A stretch of 64,000 nucleotides of DNA from JAHBVL01 sp963712055 (GTDB lineage: Bacteria; Chloroflexota; Chloroflexia; Thermomicrobiales; UBA6265): the NCBI GenBank assembly GCA_963712055.1, contig CAVQGN010000004.1, positions 186,001 through 250,000 of the forward strand, given 5' to 3'. Both the position numbers and the translations under genes were made by a program. Of this stretch, positions 1-8,294 are shown in pieces. The notes beneath the pieces were generated by a model. The model was not told where the DNA came from, searched no databases, and was given only the letters and a program-made list of their open reading frames with translations. Position 1 is the stretch's first letter, and each line of letters starts with the position of its first letter.

Positions 1-1231
1 CGTTCGTCGACGGCGGGAACTGCTCAGGAAAGGCGGTTTCGAGCGTTGTTGGCAAATCGGGCAACGCCACCCGGTCCTGTGGTCGCCGCGGACCGGCCAC
101 ACTCGGAACAACGGTTGCGAGATCGAGTTCGACAACGTCGTTGTACCGCGGATCCGGCGTTGCATCGGTCCGGAACAAGCGCTGCGCTTTGCAATAGCGC
201 TCCACCAGATCAGTGGAGCGACCAGTCATGCGGAGATAGTTCAGGGTGACATCGTCGACTGGGAAGAGCGAAGCGGTGGCGCCGTATTCGGGCGCCATGT
301 TCGAAATCGTGGCCCGGTCGGCCAGAGTCAGACTACCCAGACCCTCGCCGAAGAACTCGACGAAGCGACCGACTACACCAAAACTGCGCAGAATCTGGGT
401 CACATGAAGGACCAGGTCCGTTGCAGTCGCGCCTGCTGGAAGCGATCCGGTCAAGCGGAAACCAACGACTTCAGGCATCAACTGATAGAGCGGTTGACCG
501 AGCATGGCGGCCTCCGCTTCGATTCCCCCAACACCCCAGCCGAGTACGCCGAGACCATTGATCATCGTCGTGTGAGAGTCAGTACCGACCAGTGTGTCCG
601 GGAATGCCAACAGACTGTCGCCAACCTGACGAGTTGCCACCACTGGCGCCAGGAACTCGAGATTCACCTGATGAACGATCCCGGTGCCAGGAGGAACCAC
701 GCGAAAATTCTCGAATGACTGCTGCGCCCAGCGGAGCAATGTGTAGCGTTCCGAGTTCCGCTCGTATTCGCGCGCCACGTTGTAGGCAAATGACCCGAGC
801 GTGCCGAACCGGTCGACCTGCACCGAGTGATCGATAACCAGATCGACAGGAACGAGCGGATTGATCCGGGAAACATCGCCGCCGAGAACAGCCATCGCAG
901 AGCGCATGGCGGCCAAATCGACCACCGTCGGCACCCCCGTGAAATCCTGCAACAGGACCCGGGCGGGCATGAACGGGAGTTCGAAATCCTCTCGTGATGC
1001 GGTCGGACTCCAAGCTGCCATCCGATCGACGACATCCTGCCCGACCGCTTCCGACCCGAGATTTCGGAGGACGTTTTCGAGCAGAATCCGAATCGTGAAG
1101 GGTAGGGAGTCGATGGTTGTCGACCCGGCCGCTTCGAGCGCATCGAGGCTCGCATACTCGACCGTTGATCCATCGCTCAGCGAAAGTGACTTCAGATATG
1201 CCGATGCATCGCCGGTAATGGGTTCGCTCAT
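1..1231 (-). CDS. acnA: Aconitate hydratase A, N-terminal 410 residues (cut by window edge)
   Basis: This is the N-terminal part of an aconitase, which interconverts citrate and isocitrate in the TCA cycle. The reading frame starts at ATG 1231, begins MSEPITGDAS, and runs off the left edge without a stop. Recognisable AcnA/IRP1-type blocks include LLQDFTGVPTVVDLAAMR, the stretch with VIDHSVQVD, GTGIVHQVNLE, the GTDSHTTMINGLG block and LADRATISNMAPEYGAT. The [4Fe-4S] cysteine ligands of this family lie further on, outside the window. The family is about 900 residues long, so a little under half is visible. A GAGGGCAG-like ribosome site precedes the start. Confidence in identity is high; nothing can be said about the C-terminal swivel domain. 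Confidence 0.95.
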   Translation of the reverse strand, partial: MSEPITGDASAYLKSLSLSDGSTVEYASLDALEAAGSTTIDSLPFTIRILLENVLRNLGSEAVGQDVVDRMAAWSPTASREDFELPFMPARVLLQDFTGVPTVVDLAAMRSAMAVLGGDVSRINPLVPVDLVIDHSVQVDRFGTLGSFAYNVAREYERNSERYTLLRWAQQSFENFRVVPPGTGIVHQVNLEFLAPVVATRQVGDSLLAFPDTLVGTDSHTTMINGLGVLGWGVGGIEAEAAMLGQPLYQLMPEVVGFRLTGSLPAGATATDLVLHVTQILRSFGVVGRFVEFFGEGLGSLTLADRATISNMAPEYGATASLFPVDDVTLNYLRMTGRSTDLVERYCKAQRLFRTDATPDPRYNDVVELDLATVVPSVAGPRRPQDRVALPDLPTTLETAFPEQFPPSTN

Positions 1232-1390
1232 GGTGCTGCCCTCGGTGCGAGCGGCACGGACGGCGTCCCTGGTCGCTCGAGTACGGAAATCCTGTTGGCC
1301 CAATTCTATATGAAGCCGCTGAGGCATCCATCGGGTTGTTGACGAAATCTGCCGACGTTTCGCTCGGTTCAGGGTTTCGGACGAAGTGGC

Positions 1391-1396
1391 TATACT
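1391..1396 (+). promoter_or_regulatory. Possible -10 box for the flippase-like gene at 1516
   Basis: TATACT matches the sigma-70 -10 consensus at five of six positions. The -35 region 17 bp upstream (TTCAGG) is poor, so support is weak. It would give a leader of about 115 nt. Confidence 0.25.
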
Positions 1397-1515
1397 TCGC
1401 AGTCGCATGGTCAGGCATGAGCCGTTAACAGGTTCATGGCTGTTCTGCCGCGTTCTGAGACTCGACCGACGAGCGGACGACGCTGCAGCGGTTTATCGAG
1501 GATCTCCAGGATCTG

Positions 1516-2547
1516 ATGCGTTCTCGCCGAGTCATCGCTGGCTTTCTGATCAGCGGCATATTCCTCTTCATTTCTCTTCGAGGCCAGGATTTTGGCGCCG
1601 TTGCGGACGCGTTTCGCTCGGTAACGTATTGGTGGCTGATTCCCGCGCTGCTTCTCTATTTCACCGGTTTGCTGGTGCGGGCTGCCCGCTGGAGTGTGCT
1701 TCTACGACCGGTAGCGCACCTCTCGGGGAGACAGCTCGTGCCTATCAATGCCGTCGGTCTCATGGCGAACAACATCCTTCCTCTCCGTACCGGCGAAGTC
1801 GTGCGGGCCTATACCCTCAACAAGAACTACGGCGTTTCGAAGTCGTCGGCACTCGGGACGATCGCTGTCGAACGGATCTTTGACGGCATGACCATGCTCC
1901 TGTTCATCGTGACGTCAATGGTTTTCGTTACCCTGACGAACGAAATCCGGCACGTCACCATCCTGGCCGTCGTGCTGTTCAGCGTCGCCATTGTGGCACT
2001 GGTCCTGCTGGCGCACGGTGGAGACCTGCGGGACCGCTTTCTTCGCCTGGTGTTGGGGCCTCTGCCAGATTCTTTGAGCGACCGCGCCGCTGAAATGGCG
2101 GATTCGTTTTTCGAGGGGTTGGGGGTCTTTCGTAACCGAGGTGATTTGGCGCTGGTCAGTGCACTTTCGATCATCGCATGGCTTTTTGAAGCTTCGGTTT
2201 ACTGGACGATTGCTCATGCGTTCGGTGGAGACCTCGCTGCCGTCATGGGCGTGCCTGAGGCGCTGCTAACCACCGGCATCGCCAATCTGGCGACGCTTAT
2301 TCCGTCCTCACCCGGCTACGTCGGTCCGTTCGAGGCAGCCGTGATTCTGGTGGTTTCTGGCGCTCTCGATCTCCCGCGCGAACTCGCGCTTTCCTACGCC
2401 ATCCTGTTGCATGCTCTGCTCTATTTCCCGGTCACCATCTGGGGGATCATCGAATGGAGCCGGATGCATCTTTCCTTGCGTCAGGTCGAACGCATGGCAG
2501 TGGAATCTGATCCGGACCTCGTTCGCCAAGTCGAAGCCCAGTCGTAA
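1516..2547 (+). CDS. Lysylphosphatidylglycerol synthase TM-domain (UPF0104/YbhN-like) membrane protein
   Basis: Polytopic membrane protein of 343 residues resembling the flippase-like domain family (PF03706) found in MprF and stand-alone YbhN/AglD2-type proteins. About eight hydrophobic segments are visible, starting with VIAGFLISGIFLFISL. Family-typical blocks are RAARWSVLLRP, the NNILPLRTGEVVRA motif near residues 88-101, AVERIFDGMTML near 117-128, and SSPGYVGPFEAA near 265-276. Stand-alone members are thought to move lipid-linked substrates, but the substrate here is unknown. An in-frame stop lies at 1456-1458 and no ATG, GTG or TTG falls between it and 1516. AGGA a few bases upstream supports this start. 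It sits 43 nt upstream of uppP on the same strand and is probably co-transcribed with it, which suggests a role with undecaprenyl or other polyprenyl lipids (inference). Confidence 0.85.
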   Translation: MRSRRVIAGFLISGIFLFISLRGQDFGAVADAFRSVTYWWLIPALLLYFTGLLVRAARWSVLLRPVAHLSGRQLVPINAVGLMANNILPLRTGEVVRAYTLNKNYGVSKSSALGTIAVERIFDGMTMLLFIVTSMVFVTLTNEIRHVTILAVVLFSVAIVALVLLAHGGDLRDRFLRLVLGPLPDSLSDRAAEMADSFFEGLGVFRNRGDLALVSALSIIAWLFEASVYWTIAHAFGGDLAAVMGVPEALLTTGIANLATLIPSSPGYVGPFEAAVILVVSGALDLPRELALSYAILLHALLYFPVTIWGIIEWSRMHLSLRQVERMAVESDPDLVRQVEAQS

Positions 2548-2590
2548 GTACTCTCGGCAGCGTGCGTCTCGGACCAATCATGGAGTTACT

Positions 2591-3484
2591 ATGGATCTCT
2601 TGCAGGCAATCGTTCTTGGTGTTACGCAAGGGTTGACGGAGTTTCTGCCAATCTCGTCGTCGGGTCACCTGATCATCGTTCCCTGGTTGTTCGGTTGGGA
2701 TTCGGCTGGATTGGCGTTTGACGCAGCGCTCCATCTCGGAACGCTGGTCGCGGTGTTTACCTATTTTCGCCACGATATCCTCGAAATGCTGCGAGCCGTC
2801 CCGGTTGCACTTCGACACCCGGTTGAATCGCTACGGTATGAGCCGACCGTGTCAGACGCCGTCAGTGCTGATCCATCCGTCAGACGTTCCCTGAGCGCGA
2901 AACTCGGGTTACTCATCATTCTCGGCTCTATACCTGGCGGCGTGATCGGTTTGGCGGCGCAAAGCTCAATCGAATCGTATTTTCACGATGATCCTGTCAG
3001 CGATCGAGCGGTGGCGACCATCGCTGTCATGCTGATCGTCTTCGGACTGGTCCTCTATTGGGCTGATCTGCGTGGCTCCAAGTCACGCAAACTGCGCTCG
3101 ATGGCGGTTCGGGATACGGTTGTTATCGGTTTCGCTCAGGCGCTCGCCCTGATCCCGGGTGTTTCCAGATCCGGTATCACGCTGACTGCGGGCCTTACCC
3201 GTGGCTTTGATCGCGCAGATGCGGCTCGATTTTCGTTCTTGCTCGGCATTCCGCTGATCACGCTGGCCGGGGCGAAAGGAGTGTTTGATATCATCGAAGC
3301 ATCACCTGACACGCATGACATTCTGATGCTCGCCGCAGGGATGATCAGTGCCAGCATCACCGGGTTTCTGGCGATCTGGGGTTTGCTTCGATATCTCTCG
3401 CAATCTTCGACACGTGTTTTCGCCATCTATCGGCTGGTCGTCGGACTCGGTGTGCTGCTCCTGCTGGCTACGGGAATTCGCTAG
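2591..3484 (+). CDS. uppP: Undecaprenyl-diphosphatase
   Basis: BacA/UppP-type undecaprenyl pyrophosphate phosphatase, an integral membrane enzyme that recycles the lipid carrier for peptidoglycan synthesis. At 297 residues it is slightly longer than the usual 260-280, because of a charged insertion around residues 75-95. The two signature blocks are present: the Glu-rich GLTEFLPISSSGHL near residues 13-26, and PGVSRSGITLTAGL near 187-200. The frame is open further upstream, but ATG 2591 has a GGAG site at 2582-2585 and gives the canonical N-terminus MDLLQAIVLGVTQG. The stop codon TAG overlaps the stop of the convergent gene by four bases (CTAG). Identity is essentially certain. Confidence 0.97.
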   Translation: MDLLQAIVLGVTQGLTEFLPISSSGHLIIVPWLFGWDSAGLAFDAALHLGTLVAVFTYFRHDILEMLRAVPVALRHPVESLRYEPTVSDAVSADPSVRRSLSAKLGLLIILGSIPGGVIGLAAQSSIESYFHDDPVSDRAVATIAVMLIVFGLVLYWADLRGSKSRKLRSMAVRDTVVIGFAQALALIPGVSRSGITLTAGLTRGFDRADAARFSFLLGIPLITLAGAKGVFDIIEASPDTHDILMLAAGMISASITGFLAIWGLLRYLSQSSTRVFAIYRLVVGLGVLLLLATGIR

Positions 3485-4533
3485 TTTGTCGCGGGTGACG
3501 CCACAGCCGCAGGAGTCGCATCGACGATCGGCGGTTCGATCAGCACCGGTTCATCGAACGCGAAGAAGTGATAGCGCATGTAGTGGAGTTGCGAGGTCAT
3601 CGCTTCCTGCAGGACATTGCCGGTAGACGGATCGATCCACCACGTGTACCAGGCGGCCACCCAGCGATCCGAGGCTGGTGCATGGAAAAAGATCACCTGC
3701 GCCTGAATGCCATCGATTTCTTCCGTGATTCCAAGACCAAAATCAGTCGCTCCAGGATAGAGATCTCCCCATTCGGATGGCGGATAGACGTCGACCTTCG
3801 TCCGCTCGATCCAGGTACCTCCAGTTGGCCGTTGCCAGGTCTGATCGCCGACAGTGAGAATCTCTATCTCGGGCGCCTTCAGACTCGAAACCGGCGGATT
3901 TCCATCTGAACCATCGCTCACCTGCCGCTGGGCCGTGACCACTGTACCGACACCAGAGGAGAGCCGCTCTGTGTAGGAGAGCGACGAAAGGCTGGTCGTG
4001 GCGTTGAGTCCGAGGAGGTAGAACTGCTCAGCGGTCTGGTCCGATGCCGAGGAAGGAACTGCGCCGAACCCGTTGACGTTCGGATCTGGGACGAGGAGAA
4101 AGAAGGTCGCTCCGGGGGAGACACCGGACGCCGATGCGAGGCCGACGTTGACTTCATACCATCCGTCTTCTGGGATCTCGAGTGATCCCGCGAAAAGATC
4201 GGCATCGGTGCGATCGAGGGTGGCTGATTGCATTGCTTCACCCGTGCGAAGACTGTAGCCGGTAATTTCCACCGTCGTGATTCCGGTCGGAGCCGGAACT
4301 GGTGGATCGTTCGGGCTGCCGAAAAGGACCTCGACATCGTTGCTGCCCTTGCGGACCGGGTCGATACGGAGCCGGATCGTTGTCGTGGTCCCGTTGGCAT
4401 CGCTGATCGGAGCTGCAAGGTCGAGAACAGCGATATCGCCTTGGGGGTCATCATCCGACGAGTTGAGAAAATAGACCGCTCCCAGAATTGCCAGCGCGCC
4501 GATGATCAGGGCACCTGCAATGATGGGAATCAC
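3481..4533 (-). CDS. Membrane-anchored extracytoplasmic protein of unknown function
   Basis: I do not recognise a specific family. The 350 residues from GTG 4533 begin with a transmembrane segment (IPIIAGALIIGALAILGAVY), followed by an extracytoplasmic part. Residues about 30-140 look like a beta-sandwich of the FixH/YtkA type, with a GWYEVNVG block. Residues about 165-335 resemble lipoprotein-type lipid-binding folds (LppX/LolA-like) with many Trp and Tyr (WVAAWYTWWIDPSTGNVLQ). This second comparison is by pattern only. The start is uncertain. The frame stays open upstream to a stop and contains no ATG, but a CTG at 4572 sits eight bases after GGAG and would add a short charged cytoplasmic tail before the membrane segment. 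It lies downstream of the gamma-glutamyltransferase gene on the same strand. Confidence 0.6.
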   Translation of the reverse strand: MIPIIAGALIIGALAILGAVYFLNSSDDDPQGDIAVLDLAAPISDANGTTTTIRLRIDPVRKGSNDVEVLFGSPNDPPVPAPTGITTVEITGYSLRTGEAMQSATLDRTDADLFAGSLEIPEDGWYEVNVGLASASGVSPGATFFLLVPDPNVNGFGAVPSSASDQTAEQFYLLGLNATTSLSSLSYTERLSSGVGTVVTAQRQVSDGSDGNPPVSSLKAPEIEILTVGDQTWQRPTGGTWIERTKVDVYPPSEWGDLYPGATDFGLGITEEIDGIQAQVIFFHAPASDRWVAAWYTWWIDPSTGNVLQEAMTSQLHYMRYHFFAFDEPVLIEPPIVDATPAAVASPATN

Positions 4534-4665
4534 CGGTGAGCGTTTTGCTGGGATTTCATCGTGATCGGTCAGGGCAGGGACTCCAGGGTGTCGCCGAACT
4601 CAGCCGGCTCACCAGTCGGGGCCGTCCTCCGAAGCATACCCAATCCACCCGTTAGCGGTTTCTTG

Positions 4666-6378
4666 CTACGAGTCGACACCAATGGCCGTGGCCGGGTAGT
4701 AGAACGGGTCGACTCCGCTATCGCTTTGGCCGGATACGAACCGGACGCAAGCGGGCGACGAAAACTCCCCGAACTGCAGGCTCTCGTCCCGCGCATCGAC
4801 CGTATGACCAAGTGATTCGAGTTCACTGACGGTCTCCACCGGCACACGGTCGCTGATCAACAGCGTGGCAGTCGAGCGGTCGATCCGCGGGGCGCTGACG
4901 GCTTCCTGCATTCCCATCTTATGATCGACCAGATTCATGGCGATCTGGGCTACGCAATTCATGATCCGTCGACCCCCGCTTGCGCCGACAGCGGCGGTCA
5001 TTCCGTGCTCATTTGAAACGATGGCTGGAGACATGTTGGAGAGTGGTCGTTTCGAACCACCTACCGAGTTCGGCCGACCAGGCGTTGGATCGAACCACAT
5101 CATCCCGTTGTTCATCATGATGCCGGTGCCAGGAACGGTCACTCGACTGCCCCAGAGGCTCAGGAGGGTCTGAGTCAGCGAAACCGCGACCCCATCCCGA
5201 TCGACAACGCTCAAATGGGTGGTGCTGCCCCCGGACGTGTAGTCGGGAAGGGAACCGGGTAGATCGTGCTGAACGCCAAGTGCCTGGCGATCTCCGGCTC
5301 GCGGCGAAGTCACAGGATCTGCTGAGAATTCAATGCGGCGTCCATCGAGATACTCGGCCGACAGGAGCGCTCTGAATGGCACGTCGACATGATCAGGGTC
5401 AGCCAGATAGGCGAAGCGATCAGCAAACGCTGTTGAAAATGCCTGCGCCATCAGGTGGTAGGCAGCTGCCGATTGTGGTGGGAGATCACCAATACCAGAT
5501 CCGTTCAAGAGGAGCAGCGATTCGGCCAGGGTGAACCCGCCAGTGGCGCCGCCAGTGGTCGTGATCAACGCGTCGTGATACTCGAACTGGAGCGCCGGTT
5601 CGATTTTGGCTTCATAGCGAGTGAGATCGTCGCCGGTTAGCAGCCCGCCAGACGCTCGAAACCAGTCGTCGATCGCGCTCGCAATCGAACCGGTGGAGAA
5701 AGCGCTGGCGCCCTCACGCGCGATGGTACGCAAACTCTCGGCCAGGTCTGGGTTCAGGATCCTGGCTGGACGGTCGGCCATGGCCGACCAGGGAACGAGA
5801 TCGTTGGGACAATAGATCGCTTTCGTGGCTCCAAAGCGGCGGAGATTGGCGAGGTCGCGAGCGATTTCGAGAGAGGTGTGCCACGTAACCGAAATGCCCT
5901 TCTCCGCGATGCTAATCGCTGGTTCGAGTAGTTGAGCCAAAGAACGACTACCGAACGCCTGGAGCGCCAAATCGAGCCCTGGAACGGTGCCCGGTGCGGC
6001 AACAGCGAGCGGACCGACAATGTTGAGGCTGTCGGCGACCTCAGGCCAGCCGAACAGCGCCGCATCGGGGCCTCCTCCGGTCAATGGAAACATCTCCGGT
6101 GTGGCCGCGGCAGGAGAAACCATCGGAAAGGAGACGACATTGCCGTCACCAGTTTTCGGGTCGTATCGGACGAGATAGCCGCCTCCGCCGAGACCGTTCA
6201 TCCACGGTTCGGCAACGGCGGCTGCGAACGCAGTGGCGACCGCTGCATCGACGGCGTTGCCGCCGTCCGCGAGAACAGCAGCCCCAGCCTCAGCCGCTTC
6301 AATCGTTTTGGCGGCCACCATCCCGCCCGAGGAAATCGCGACCTGTCGATCGAGAGTCAGTCTGCTCCGTGAGGTCAC
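4666..6378 (-). CDS. ggt: Gamma-glutamyltransferase family protein
   Basis: Ntn-hydrolase of the gamma-glutamyltransferase family, 570 residues, which normally cleaves or transfers the gamma-glutamyl group of glutathione and related amides. The proenzyme self-cleaves at a threonine. Here the SGGSTTHLSVVD block puts the expected nucleophile at about Thr386. Other family signatures are GGNAVDAAVATAFA near 39-52, NGLGGGGYLVRY near 61-72, the MMNNGMMWFDP and KRPLSNMSPAIV blocks, and GASGGRRIMNCV near the C-terminus. No signal peptide is visible, so it is probably cytoplasmic, unlike the periplasmic E. coli enzyme. The start is GTG 6378 with an AAGGAG site seven bases upstream. The true substrate may differ, since bacterial homologues include cephalosporin acylases and CapD-like enzymes. 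Confidence 0.9.
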   Translation of the reverse strand: MTSRSRLTLDRQVAISSGGMVAAKTIEAAEAGAAVLADGGNAVDAAVATAFAAAVAEPWMNGLGGGGYLVRYDPKTGDGNVVSFPMVSPAAATPEMFPLTGGGPDAALFGWPEVADSLNIVGPLAVAAPGTVPGLDLALQAFGSRSLAQLLEPAISIAEKGISVTWHTSLEIARDLANLRRFGATKAIYCPNDLVPWSAMADRPARILNPDLAESLRTIAREGASAFSTGSIASAIDDWFRASGGLLTGDDLTRYEAKIEPALQFEYHDALITTTGGATGGFTLAESLLLLNGSGIGDLPPQSAAAYHLMAQAFSTAFADRFAYLADPDHVDVPFRALLSAEYLDGRRIEFSADPVTSPRAGDRQALGVQHDLPGSLPDYTSGGSTTHLSVVDRDGVAVSLTQTLLSLWGSRVTVPGTGIMMNNGMMWFDPTPGRPNSVGGSKRPLSNMSPAIVSNEHGMTAAVGASGGRRIMNCVAQIAMNLVDHKMGMQEAVSAPRIDRSTATLLISDRVPVETVSELESLGHTVDARDESLQFGEFSSPACVRFVSGQSDSGVDPFYYPATAIGVDS

Positions 6379-6473
6379 CCGCGCTCTCCTTGCTCAACAC
6401 CCAAGTTCGTGATTGCAGCCTAGCATAGCGAGGCGATCTCGAAACCTGTGGGGCTGATGGTGTGATCGAGCGT

Positions 6474-6752
6474 CTAGGAGGTTGTGGGGGATTCTAGGGT
6501 TGGGATCTCAAGTCGCTCGTCTCGAAGCGCCGTCCGATCCTCGACGGTCGAGCGGTATTCGTGTTCGAGTTTGAGGGAGGTTTCGATGCGCGCGCGTTCG
6601 CCCGCAGCGGCGATCTCTGCTTTCCATGCGTCAAGCGAACCCTGAGTTTCCTCTCCGCTCTTAGGAGCGAACAGCCGCGCTCCCATGATGCCGGCGGCGG
6701 CGCCGACGGTGGCTCCGACGAGAAACGTGGACGTATTGCGTATGAAACCCAT
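6474..6752 (-). CDS. YtxH-like small membrane protein
   Basis: Small protein of 92 residues with one N-terminal membrane segment. It has the YtxH (PF12732) signature of a Gly/Ala-rich helix followed by LFAPKSGEET at about residues 27-36. The rest is charged and probably helical or coiled coil. The frame is open upstream, but ATG 6752 gives the family-typical beginning MGFIRNTSTFLVGA, and AGGA lies upstream. YtxH proteins are general-stress-associated in Bacillus; the molecular role is unknown. It is transcribed divergently from the deoxyribosyltransferase gene. Confidence 0.75.
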   Translation of the reverse strand: MGFIRNTSTFLVGATVGAAAGIMGARLFAPKSGEETQGSLDAWKAEIAAAGERARIETSLKLEHEYRSTVEDRTALRDERLEIPTLESPTTS

Positions 6753-6881
6753 CAACCATAATCCTGTGTCAGAACGAGTGAAGAAACCATCTGCTGGCGC
6801 TTGCCCATCAGGAGGATTGATTTCCCTCACGGAGTGTAGCAAACAGGGATCGAGATCTATCCCTGCACCGGGAGTTAAGTG

Positions 6882-7367
6882 ATGAAGATCTATATGAGCG
6901 GTCCAATGTTTACCGCTGCCGATGTCACCTTCAATCTCAATCTGGCGGTCCGTTTGCGGTCCGAAGGCTTCACAGTGTATTGCCCGAACGAAAGCGAACC
7001 GATCAATGACAAAACCCGGACTGATGTCACCGCCGATCTCATCTACCGGTCTGATATGGCCGAACTCGAGAGCGCTAATGTCGTGCTGATGCAGGTGAGC
7101 GAGGACTCGGGCACGAACTGGGAAGCCGGGTACTTCGATTGTCTGGTCCGTCATGTCGATCCAGAGCGCTATTACGGAATTGTTGGCATCGCCTCCGATA
7201 TCCGCCTCCAGACGCCACCAAACCCCGCACAATCCGGAGTTCACAATCTCGCTGGCTATGTCAACGCGCTGGTGGTGGGCGGGCTCGAACAGTCACTCGG
7301 TGTGTACCAGAGTGTCGACCTAGCGATCGCGAGATTACATGATGTCGCGACCGAGCGGGAAGGGTGA
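6882..7367 (+). CDS. Nucleoside 2-deoxyribosyltransferase family protein
   Basis: Protein of about 161 residues of the nucleoside 2-deoxyribosyltransferase superfamily (PF05014). These enzymes transfer deoxyribose between bases or hydrolyse nucleotide N-glycosidic bonds. Visible features are the N-terminal KIYMSGPMF strand-loop that binds the phosphate or nucleoside, DLIYRSDMAELESANVVLM in the middle, and DSGTNWEAGYFDCL carrying the expected catalytic Glu at about residue 86. A GTG at 6879 directly precedes ATG 6882. GGAG at 6871-6874 is better spaced for the ATG. It could be a nucleotide-salvage or clean-up enzyme; the exact substrate cannot be read from the sequence. Confidence 0.85.
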   Translation: MKIYMSGPMFTAADVTFNLNLAVRLRSEGFTVYCPNESEPINDKTRTDVTADLIYRSDMAELESANVVLMQVSEDSGTNWEAGYFDCLVRHVDPERYYGIVGIASDIRLQTPPNPAQSGVHNLAGYVNALVVGGLEQSLGVYQSVDLAIARLHDVATEREG

Positions 7368-7379
7368 CCGTGTATAGCC

Positions 7380-7412
7380 AAAACAAAACCCCGGACCAAG
7401 CAGCCCGGGGTT
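7380..7412 (-). terminator. Intrinsic terminator downstream of yugP
   Basis: On the minus strand the sequence AACCCCGG pairs perfectly with CCGGGGTT across a ten-base loop and is followed by TTGTTTT. It lies 19 nt past the yugP stop. It also sits in the 63-nt gap between convergent genes, so it may help stop plus-strand transcription too. Confidence 0.8.
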
Positions 7413-7430
7413 CGTGTTGCGCGACAGCCG

Positions 7431-8138
7431 CTAGTTGTTGCTGCGGCTGCTGCCAGAAAGAAGCTGGATGTAGTAGAGCAGCGAAAGCAATGAAGTCAGG
7501 AATGCGGCGATGTACGTCCAGGAGGCGGCGTCGAGGACTTTTTCGACGCCCTTGCTCTCGGCGCCACCCGCCGTGCCACCGTCGACCAGACCGGTCGAAA
7601 CGAGTGCCGCTTTTGCCCTTTTTGACGCATCAAACTCAACCGGCAGCGTGACCAGAGCGAACATTGTGGTGGTGGCGAAAAGCGCTACACCAATCCAGCC
7701 GACGGTCATGTTGCTCATCAGAATGCCGACGATCAGTAAACCGAATCCGAGTTTGGACCCGATATTGACCACCGGAACGATCGCAGTTCGAGCTTTCAGC
7801 GGCGCATAGGCATTAGCATGCTGGATGGCATGGCCAGCCTCGTGAGCCGCCACGGCCACTGCGGCAACGGTTGGCTGGTTGTAGACACCTTCTGACAGCA
7901 TGAGCGTTCGGGTGCGAGGATCGTAGTGATCGGTCAAAACGCCCTTGGTGGCTTCAACCGGCACGTCGTAGAGACCTTCGGCATCGAGCACGCGCCGGGC
8001 GGCCTGAGCCCCAGTCACTCTCGCGGCATTCGGTACCTGAGAGTACTTCTTGAAATTCCCCTGGACCTTGTGTTGCGCCCAGAATGCCAGCAGCACTCCC
8101 GGGATGACGAAGACCAGATACATCGGGTCAAAAAACAT
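7431..8138 (-). CDS. yugP: YugP-type membrane zinc metallopeptidase
   Basis: Membrane-embedded neutral zinc metallopeptidase of the YugP family (PF04298), 235 residues. The zinc-binding HEAGH motif is at about residues 99-103. It is preceded by the family-typical DHYDPRTRTLMLSEGVY block and followed by QHANAYAPLKAR. Hydrophobic segments flank it: an N-terminal anchor (MYLVFVIPGVLLAFWA), two central ones, and a C-terminal one (WTYIAAFLTSLLSLLYYIQLL). LPVEFDASKRAKAAL, conserved in the family, likely provides the third ligand region. The start ATG has an excellent AAAGGAG site. The gene has its own sigma-70 promoter and a Mn2+-type riboswitch leader, and an intrinsic terminator follows, so it is a regulated single-gene transcript. 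The physiological substrate of YugP is not known to me. Confidence 0.92.
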   Translation of the reverse strand: MFFDPMYLVFVIPGVLLAFWAQHKVQGNFKKYSQVPNAARVTGAQAARRVLDAEGLYDVPVEATKGVLTDHYDPRTRTLMLSEGVYNQPTVAAVAVAAHEAGHAIQHANAYAPLKARTAIVPVVNIGSKLGFGLLIVGILMSNMTVGWIGVALFATTTMFALVTLPVEFDASKRAKAALVSTGLVDGGTAGGAESKGVEKVLDAASWTYIAAFLTSLLSLLYYIQLLSGSSRSNN

Positions 8139-8294
8139 GCAGTTTCTCCTTTAGCGACCGCTGGCCAGCTCGACTGGCTCAGGAACCGCCCGGCAATCAC
8201 ATCGCCGGGAACGTCTCACGCCACCGAAGGCATTGTTGCTGGGATGGAATAGTCAGAATGCATTCCCAGCTACAGACGCCACTGTGCGCGTAGC
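8139..8294 (-). promoter_or_regulatory. Expression-platform region of the yugP leader
   Basis: No gene is visible between the aptamer and yugP. On the minus strand it contains a hairpin CTGGGAAT...ATTCCATCCCAG, a CCCGGC...GCCGGG hairpin, and the AAAGGAG ribosome site just before ATG 8138. There is no hairpin followed by a T-run, so control by translation or Rho is more likely than intrinsic termination (inference). Confidence 0.5.

Noticed and set aside
579..1418. A 279-residue minus-strand open frame over the aconitase region
   Set aside because: Arg/Ser/Gly-rich and without family similarity; the aconitase frame on the same strand is unmistakable and merely runs off the edge.
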